Assembly (NCBI GenBank): GCA_947095585.1
Contig: OX352766.1
Span: 25,157,811-25,221,810, forward strand
Direction of reading: 5' to 3'
Origin: Nephrocerus scutellatus
Taxonomy: Eukaryota; Arthropoda; Insecta; Diptera; Pipunculidae
DNA length: 64,000 bases
In this document: positions 55,901 through 62,265 of the stretch, piece by piece
How the letters are laid out: the number at the start of each line of letters is the position of its first letter
Position numbering within the stretch: position 1 is the first letter of the stretch
Made by a program: the position numbers and the translations under genes
Notes under the pieces: generated by a model
Told to the model about the DNA's origin: nothing
The model's database searches: none
Seen by the model: only the letters and a program-made list of their open reading frames with translations

Positions 55901-57881
55901 CTGCATTGTAATTTAGTTAATTCTGTTCTATAAATTGTTCCTTTAGGAAGACACAAATGTGGGTCAATTTAGTGAGACACATCTCTGAACTGGCCAATCC
56001 GCTTGAGAGCGAACCTCCAAATTGGAGAATTTCATGAAAATAGCAAATGTTCAAACCAATGCACAACTGCTTATTCCTTTAGAAAGACACAGGTGTCGGT
56101 CAATTTGGTAACACATCTCTCTGAACTGGCCAATCCGCTTTACAGCGAACCTCCAAAGTGGAGAATTTCATGAAAATAGCAAATGTTCAAACCGATGCAG
56201 AACTGCTTCCTCTCCTCTGTATTGTAATCTAACAAATTATATTCGATAGTTTATTCCTTTAGAAAGACACAGGTGTGGGTCAATTTAATGAGACATCTCT
56301 CTGAACTGGCCAATCCGCTTGACAGCGAACCTCCAACTTGGAGAATTTCATGAAAATAGCAAAGGTTCAAACCGATGCAGAACTGCTTCCTCTTCTGTAT
56401 TGCAATCTTACAAATTATATTCGATAGTTTATTCCTTTAGGAAGACACAGGTGTGGTTCAATTTAGTGAGACATCTCTCTGAACTGGCCAATCCGCTTGA
56501 CAGCGAAAATTCAAATTGGAGAATTTCATGAAAATAGAAAATGTTCAAACCGATGCAGAACTGCTTCCTCTTCTGTATTGTAATCTAAAAAATTATATTC
56601 GATAGCTTATTTCTTTAGGAAGACATAGGTGTGGGTCAATTTGGTAACACATCTGTAGGAACTGGCCAATCCGCTTGACAGCGAACCTCCAAATTGGAGA
56701 ATTTCATGAAAATAGCAAATGTTCAAACCGATGCACAACTGCCTCATCTCCTCTGTATTGTAATCTAACAAATTATGTTTGATAGCTTATTCCTTTAGGA
56801 AGACACAGGTGTGGGTCAATTTGGTAAGACATCTCTCTGAACTGGCCAATCTGCTTGACAGCGAACCTCCAAATTAGAGAATTTCATGAAAATAGCAAAT
56901 GTTCAAACCGATGCTCAACTGCCTCCTCTCCTCTGTATTGTAATCTAACAAATTATATTCGATAGCTTATTTCTTTAGGAAGACATAGGTGTGGGTCAAT
57001 TTGGTAACACATCTCTAGGAACTGGCCAATCCGCTTGACAGCGAACCTCCAAATTGGAGAATTTCTTGAAAATAGCTAATGTTCAAACCGATGCAGAACT
57101 GCTTCCTCTTCTGTATTGTAATCTAACAAATTATATTCGATAGCTTATTCCTTTAGGAAGACACATGTGTGGGTTAATTTAGTGAGACATCTCTAGGAAC
57201 TGGCCAATCCGCTTGAAAGCGAACCTCCAAATTGGAGAATTTCATGAAAATAGCAAATGTTCAAACCGATGCAGAAATGCTTCCTCTCCTCTGTATTGTA
57301 ATCTAACAAATTATATTCGATAGTTTATTCCTTTAGGAAGACACAGGTGTGGGTCAATTTAGTGAGACATCTCTCTGAACTGGCCAATCCGCTTGACAGC
57401 GAACATTCAAATTGGAGAATTTCATGAAAATAGAAAATGTTCAAACCGATGCACAACTGCCTAATTCCCTCTGCATTGTAATCTATTTAATTCTGTTCTA
57501 TAGATTGTTCCTTTAGGAAGACACAAGTGTGGCTCAATTTAGTGAGACATCTATCTGAACTGGCCAATCCGCTTGACAGCGAACCTCCAAATTGGAGAAT
57601 TTCATGAAAATAGCAAATGTTCAAACCGATGCACAACTGCCTCCTCTCCTCTGTATTGTAATCTAACAAATTATATTCGATAGCTTATTCCTTAAGGAAG
57701 ACACAGGTGTGGGTCAATTTGGTAACACATCTCTAGGAACTGGCCAATCCGCTTGACAGCGAATCTCCAAATTGGAGAATTTCATGAAAATAGCAAATGT
57801 TCAAACCGATGCACAACTGCCTCCTCTCCTCTGTATTGTAATCTAACAAATTATGTTTGATAGCTTATTCCTTTAGGAAGA
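52917..57881 (+). repeat. 2940-bp higher-order repeat, one full and one partial copy
   Basis: Copy one is about 52917-55856; copy two stops near 57881, where AGGAAGAC continues with ACATGTGTGGG instead of the TTTGGAG junction seen at 54941. CTCCAACTTGGAG at 56331 is a private change in the palindrome of one monomer. Confidence 0.85.
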
Positions 57882-58015
57882 CACATGTGTGGGTTAATTT
57901 AGTGAGACATCTCTAGGAACTGGCCAATCCGCTTGAAAGCGAACCTCCAAATTGGAGAATTTCTTGAAAATAGCAAATGTTCATACCGATGCACAACTGC
58001 CTCCTCTCCTCTGTA

Positions 58016-58375
58016 TTGTAATCTTACAAATTATATTTGATAGTTTATTCCTTTAGGAAGACAAAAGTGTGGGTCATTTTAGTGAGACATCTCTAGGAAC
58101 TGCCCAATCCGCTTGACAGCGAACCTCCAAATTGGAGAATTTCTTGAAAATAGCTAATGTTCAAACCGATGCAGAACTGCTTCCTCTCCTCTGTATTGTA
58201 ATCTTACAAATTATATTTGATAGTTTATTCCTTTAGGAAGACAAAAGTGTGGGTCATTTTAGTGAGACATCTCTAGGAACTGCCCAATCCGCTTGACAGC
58301 GAACCTCCAAATTGGAGAATTTCTTGAAAATAGCTAATGTTCAAACCGATGCAGAACTGCTTCCTCTTCTGTATT
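58016..58375 (+). repeat. Monomer-level tandem duplication (180 bp x2)
   Basis: The monomer with ATCTTACAAATTATATTTG, GACAAAAGTGTGGGTCATTTT, CTGCCCAATC and TTTCTTGAAAATAGC at 58016-58195 repeats with almost no change at 58196-58375. Elsewhere this type occurs once per higher-order unit, so this is a fresh one-monomer duplication. Confidence 0.8.
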
Positions 58376-58459
58376 GTAATCTAACAAATTATATTCGATA
58401 GCTTATTCCTTTAGGAAGACACATGTGTGGGTTAATTTAGTGAGACATCTCTAGGAACT

Positions 58460-59850
58460 GGCCAATCCGCTTGAAAGCGAACCTCCAAATTGGAGAATTT
58501 CTTGAAAATAGCAAATGTTCAAACCGATGCAGAAATGCTTCCTTTCCTCTGTATTGTAATCTAACAATATATATTCGATAGTTTATTCCTTTAGGAAGAC
58601 ACAGGTGTGGGTCAATTTAGTGAGACATCTCTCTGAACTGGCCAATCCGCTTGACAGCGAACATTCAAATTGGAGAATTTCATGAAAATAGAAAATGTTC
58701 AAACCGATGCACAACTGCCTAATTTCCTCTGCATTGTAATCTATTTAATTCTGTTCTTTAGATTATTCCTTTAGGAAGACACAGGTGTGGGTTAATTTAG
58801 TGAGACATGTCTCTGAACTGGTCAATCCGCTTGACAGCGAACCTCCAAATTGGAGAATTTCATGAAAATAGCAAATGTTCATACCGATGCACAACTGCCT
58901 AATCCCCTCTCCAATGTAATTTAGTTAATTCTATTCTTTAGATTATTCCTTTAGGAAGACACAGGTGTGGGTTAATTTAGTGAGACATGTCTCTGAACTG
59001 GTCAATCCGCTTGACAGCGAACCTCCAAATTGGAGAATTTCATGAAAATAGCAAATGTTCATACCGATGCACAACTGCCTCCTCTCCTCTGTATTGTAAT
59101 CTAACAAATTATGTTTGATAGCTTATTCTTTTAGGAAGATACAGGTGTGGGTCAATTTGGTAAGACATCTCTCTGAACTGGCCAATCTGCTTGACAGCGA
59201 ACCTCCAAATTAGAGAATTTCATGAAAATAGCAAATGTTCAAACCGATGATCAACTGCCTAATCCCCTCTGCATTGTAATTTAGTTAATTTTGTTCTATA
59301 AATTGTTCCTTTAGGAAGACACAAGTGTGGGTCAATTTAGTGAGACATCTCTCTGAACTGGCCAATCCGATTGACAGCGAACCTCCAAATTGGAGAATTT
59401 CATGATAATAGCAAATGTTCAAACCAATGCACAACTGCTTATTCCTTTAGGAAGACACAGGTGTCGGTCAATTTGGTAACACATCTCTCTGAACTGGCCA
59501 ATCAGCTTGACAGCGAACCTCCAAAGTGGAGAATTTCATGAAAATAGCAAATGTTCAAACCGATGCAGAACTGCTTCCTCTCCTCTGTATTGTAATCTAA
59601 CAAATTATATTCGATAGTTTATTCCTTTAGAAAGACACAGGTGTGGGTCAATTTAATGAGACATCTCTCTGAACTGGCCAATCCGCTTGACAGCGAACCT
59701 CCAAATTGGAGAATTTCATGAAAATAGCAAATGTTCAAACCGATGCAGAACTGCTTCCTCTTCTGTATTGTAATCTTACAAATTATATTCGATAGTTTAT
59801 TCCTTTAGGAAGACACAGGTGTGGGTCAATTTGGTAAGACATCTCTCTGA
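58460..59850 (+). repeat. Satellite segment matching the window start and ~52.1-53.6 kb
   Basis: The run of monomers (CAATATATATTCG type, then CTAATTTCCTCTGC, then CTCCAATG, then the GATGATCAACTG type, then the 136-bp form) is the same as at 1-1390 and 52140-53600. This ties the two ends of the visible array to one family. Small changes include CATGATAATAGC near 59401 and CAATCAGCTTG near 59499. Confidence 0.7.
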
Positions 59851-60248
59851 ACTGGCCAATCTGCTTGACAGCGAACCTCCAAATTAGAGAATTTCATGAA
59901 AATAGCAAATGTTCAAACCGATGCACAACTGCCTCCTCTCCTCTGTATTGTAATCTAACAAATTATATTCGATAGCTTATTTCTTTAGGAAGACATAGGT
60001 GTGGGTCAATTTGGTAACACATCTCTAGGAACTGGCCAATCCGCTTGACAGCGAACCTCCAAATTGGAGAATTTCTTGAAAATAGCTAATGTTCAAACCG
60101 ATGCAGAACTGCTTCCTCTTCTGTATTGTAATCTAACAAATTATATTCGATAGCTTATTCCTTTAGGAAGACACATGTGTGGGTTAATTTAGTGAGACAT
60201 CTCTAGGAACTGGCCAATCCGCTTGAAAGCTGTAACAGTCTTTTGCTC

Positions 60249-60270
60249 GGGTGACGCTCGCCGGTCACCC
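60249..60270 (-). other. Dyad near the LTR end
   Basis: GGGTGAC (60249-60255) and GTCACCC (60264-60270) form a perfect 7-bp inverted repeat around an 8-base loop, near the end of the LTR in the element sense. Confidence 0.7.
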
Positions 60271-60345
60271 AGGGTTCTTTCTCCTTCTCGCTCGTCGTTA
60301 CAAATTAAAAGATTGTTGGTTTTCGATATAAAATTACAATTCTTC

Positions 60346-60351
60346 TTTATT
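60346..60351 (-). promoter_or_regulatory. Candidate polyadenylation signal AATAAA in LTR
   Basis: The + strand reads TTTATT, giving AATAAA on the element strand about 115 bp before the LTR end. That position suits the R region of an LTR. No downstream element was verified. Confidence 0.4.
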
Positions 60352-60656
60352 TCTTGATCTCTTAGTCTATACGTACTTACATATAAATATACTTAAATAA
60401 ACTTACGATACGTTGGTTTGTACGTACTCGGTACGGGGAAACCAGGGGAACTTGATTGCAGCCGAGAGTATTCGACTGCGGAAAAGGGGGTTGATGGGCG
60501 GCTTCTGCTCTTTAAGTGGTTGCTACTAGAGCACACGAGCAGCGTTCTACGGAACAGCGCGGTATAGTGAATTACTATACGAGTAAGCAAGCGAGGTCCG
60601 GGGGATAGCTACCACACTGGGAGCAAGCGGACTGCTTAGTGTCTTGTTAATTACAA

Positions 60657-60700
60657 TATAGCGATACTACCTGGTTTTACAACCTCGATCGTTCGCTATA
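60657..60700 (-). other. LTR hairpin 1 of a 77-bp series
   Basis: Outer arms TATAGCGA (60657-60664) and TCGCTATA (60693-60700) pair perfectly. At the apex, GGTTTTACAACC (60673-60684) is itself a 4-bp stem with a 4-base loop. On the element strand this apex reads GGTT-GTAA-AACC, a GNRA-type tetraloop. Confidence 0.8.
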
Positions 60701-60735
60701 CTGCAATAGACACAGTAAGTATGGGTGTACAACAC

Positions 60736-60775
60736 AACAAAATTAGCCCGGTTTTACAACCTTGACAATTTTGTT
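60736..60775 (-). other. LTR hairpin 2 of a 77-bp series
   Basis: Outer arms AACAAAATT (60736-60744) and AATTTTGTT (60767-60775) pair over 9 bp. The core GGTTTTACAACC (60750-60761) is identical to hairpin 1 and exactly 77 bp further on, but the arms are unrelated in sequence to those of hairpin 1. Confidence 0.8.
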
Positions 60776-60808
60776 ATATTGACCTAGACAAAGAAAGTAC
60801 GAGTATAT

Positions 60809-60856
60809 AATGCAGCACAGTTGTCTGGTTTTACAACCTCGGCAACGTGTTACATT
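60809..60856 (-). other. LTR hairpin 3 of a 77-bp series
   Basis: The core GGTTTTACAACC (60827-60838) lies 77 bp after hairpin 2. The arms AATGCAGCAC-a-GTTG (60809-60823) and CAAC-GTGTTACATT (60843-60856) form 13 Watson-Crick pairs and one G-T, with one bulged A and one mismatch. The stem sequence again differs from the other two. Confidence 0.75.
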
Positions 60857-60892
60857 AATATGACTCGGCTAGCCTTGTCACCAAAAAAGGGG

Positions 60893-60909
60893 CTGTTCGT
60901 GGAGAACAG
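60893..60909 (-). other. Short LTR dyad
   Basis: CTGTTC (60893-60898) and GAACAG (60904-60909) form a perfect 6-bp inverted repeat with a 5-base loop, just beyond hairpin 3. Confidence 0.65.
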
Positions 60910-60973
60910 TAGTCAGCGAAAAGCTGTCGGTAAAGGGGGAATTTGCTGTGAACCACAACGCTTTCTTCCCTTT

Positions 60974-61011
60974 GAGTAGGTATAGCTGCCTTGCCGCAGT
61001 ATAGTCTACTC
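60974..61011 (-). other. LTR hairpin A of a 40-bp pair
   Basis: GAGTAG, TATA and CTGC on the left (60974-60989) pair with GCAG, TATA and CTACTC on the right (60996-61011), giving 14 pairs. There is an unpaired G on the left between TATA and CTGC, and a small G/GT interruption between TATA and the outer arm. The 6-base loop is CTTGCC. Confidence 0.75.
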
Positions 61012-61013
61012 TT

Positions 61014-61051
61014 GAATAGATTTTACTACCGTGCCGTAGTATGTTCTATTC
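61014..61051 (-). other. LTR hairpin B of a 40-bp pair
   Basis: GAATAGA and TACTAC (61014-61029) pair with GTAGTA and TCTATTC (61036-61051), giving 13 pairs around a symmetric 3x3 internal loop (TTT/TGT). The 6-base loop is CGTGCC. It lies 40 bp from hairpin A with the same layout but changed stem bases. Confidence 0.78.
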
Positions 61052-61220
61052 TAATTTTTGTTGATTGATTGGAGCATATAAGTGTGTCTTAATAGTTGAA
61101 TTCCTTGGGAATTTTGTTTTCCCCTTTTTGGAAAAATTATTTGATTATAAATAATATCATTGATAAATTTCTATCATTCATTGGGCGAAAAACCCTTTTC
61201 CCGCAAAAAATAATTTCGTT

Positions 61221-61242
61221 GGTTCAACCGCCGGATTGAACC
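61221..61242 (-). other. LTR dyad GGTTCAA/TTGAACC
   Basis: Perfect 7-bp arms (61221-61227 and 61236-61242) flank an 8-base loop CCGCCGGA. GGTTCAA recalls a tRNA T-arm, but no acceptor, D-arm or anticodon arm is present around it. Confidence 0.65.
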
Positions 61243-61290
61243 TTATACGTACTGCATACCGGCCGAGTACACTCGTATTGCGCTAAATTG

Positions 61291-61324
61291 ATATAATGCA
61301 AAATAGGTTAATTTTGCATTATAT
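61291..61324 (-). other. LTR dyad with 14-bp perfect arms
   Basis: ATATAATGCAAAAT (61291-61304) and ATTTTGCATTATAT (61311-61324) pair perfectly around AGGTTA. It sits about 85 bp inside the LTR start. Each arm contains ATGCAAAAT, close to the octamer element ATGCAAAT, so a promoter or enhancer role is possible but unproven. Confidence 0.7.
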
Positions 61325-61409
61325 ATCGAGTGACTGGGTTTGTTTTTGTATAGCAATTACTTTAGACATATGGTTTGTAGCGAAGTGGTATTTAACCAAC
61401 TTCGTTACA

Positions 61410-61420
61410 TTCCCCCCCTA
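61410..61420 (-). promoter_or_regulatory. Polypurine tract
   Basis: On the element strand TAGGGGGGGAA directly precedes the LTR start TGTAAC. A purine run at this place primes plus-strand DNA synthesis in LTR retrotransposons, and its abutment fixes the LTR border at 61409/61410. Confidence 0.88.
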
Positions 61421-61936
61421 CTTCGGGGTGCGAAAAAGTATAAGACACACTTATAGGCTAGCAATGGGGTTTTTTTTTTTTTTTTTTTATATATATATAC
61501 TGGTTGGATAAGTATAACTTATAACTATTATCGGTTTTCTTAATACAGTTTGTTTATATATCTATATATGTATATGTATATATCTGGTATTTTAAAGTAA
61601 AAAATGTTTATACATAAAAAAAATTTTCTCATATGGTGTGGTCACTTATTTTTTCTGGTATATTTGGGGTGGTCTGCGACCTTTATTGTCTCGTGCCGAC
61701 ACCTATATGAGTTACAAAAAGATGTGTGTGTGTTTCAAAAAAAACTGTGGGTGGGTTTATTATTTTTTTCCTTTCTTTCTTTTTTTTTTCCCATTTAATA
61801 GTAATATGCTTAAGTTTATGTCTAGTGATAATAGTTCCATTTATACAGGGTTTCTCTTCTTTTTTTTTTGTGTGTGTGTTTTGTTGTTCTTTGTGTTTTT
61901 CTTTTCTGTGGTTTTGTATTTTTTCTTTTCTGTGGT

Positions 61937-61973
<37 letters not shown>

Positions 61974-62265
61974 TATTTTTTTTTTTTTTTGTATATATTT
62001 TTTTTTTCTTTTGAGCAAAAGTAACAATCGGTAATAAGTAGTTTAATAGTTTAATAAGTATGATAATAGTAATAAGTGTGATAATAGTAGTAAGTATTGT
62101 AATTTATAATAGTAATAAGTAGGTTTAATTAATAGTAATAAGTATAATAGTAGTAAGTAGAAAAATATATAGTAGTAATAAGTATTAATAAGTATGATAA
62201 TAACAAAAAGATTTTATAATAAAAATATATGAACAGAAGGAATGCTGTCTTCTAATTGCTGTTTT
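61421..62265 (-). other. Untranslated A/T-rich stretch between pol and the polypurine tract
   Basis: No credible gene is present. The stretch holds a run of 19 T at 61470-61488 followed by (AT)n, a run of 30 T at 61943-61972 with further T runs to about 62010, and a 21-bp doublet of CTTTTCTGTGGTTTTGTATT (near 61900-61942). From about 62028 to 62215 it is a degenerate microsatellite built from TAATAAG, TAATAG and GATAATAG. Open frames of 60-130 codons on both strands here are low-complexity by-products (poly-Phe or poly-Lys). An env gene would normally sit in this position, but none is seen. Confidence 0.8.

Larger units (their letters stand above)
1..60230. repeat. Satellite DNA array, ~180-bp monomer
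   Basis: Head-to-tail copies of an AT-rich monomer fill this interval without interruption. The phrase CTGGCCAATCCGCTTGACAG recurs at 181, 361, 901, 1217, 1575 and onward, mostly 177-180 bp apart; 361-540 is a clean example. All copies face the same way. A hand count of one consensus gives 73 G+C in 180 bp. Sequence change is concentrated in roughly the third quarter of the monomer (offsets about 85-125), where three main types alternate: ...TAACAAATTATATTCGATAG, ...TATTTAATTCTGTTCTATAG and ...TAGTTAATTCTATTCTTTAG. The first 75 or so bases are much more uniform. The array is already under way at base 1, so its left end is not in view; the right end is cut by an LTR at 60231. Such arrays are typical of centromeric or pericentromeric heterochromatin, but nothing here proves centromere function. 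No credible gene lies inside; short open frames repeat with the monomer phase. Confidence 0.98.
60231..61409 (-). repeat. 3' LTR, 1179 bp
   Basis: On the element strand the LTR starts TGTAACGAAG (61409 downward) directly after a polypurine tract and ends CTGTTACA at 60231, next to satellite sequence. The ends form a 6-bp inverted repeat (TGTAAC/GTTACA) with the usual TG...CA. The second LTR copy is outside the window, so the borders rest on these terminal signals. The LTR is unusually rich in short dyads: at least nine, at 60249-60270, 60657-60700, 60736-60775, 60809-60856, 60893-60909, 60974-61011, 61014-61051, 61221-61242 and 61291-61324. I could not place a promoter start with confidence. 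Confidence 0.88.

Noticed and set aside
1..60230. CRISPR array
   Set aside because: The repeats are about 180 bp and adjoin directly, with no unique spacers; the variable part comes in a few recurring types. No cas genes are present, and the context is eukaryotic.
61221..61242. tRNA-like GGTTCAA arm
   Set aside because: No acceptor stem, D-arm, anticodon arm or promoter boxes at proper spacing; it is only an isolated dyad inside the LTR.
61465..61500. Target-primed poly(A) tail of a non-LTR element
   Set aside because: The T run lies between pol and the polypurine tract of the LTR element with no separate element body or target duplication, so it is part of that element's untranslated region.
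61604..62034. Open frames in the T-rich stretch, both strands
   Set aside because: They are poly-Phe or poly-Lys translations of homopolymer runs with no start context or family resemblance.
61421..62265. Env gene downstream of pol
   Set aside because: No frame with a signal peptide, glycoprotein features or transmembrane anchor; only homopolymers and microsatellite.
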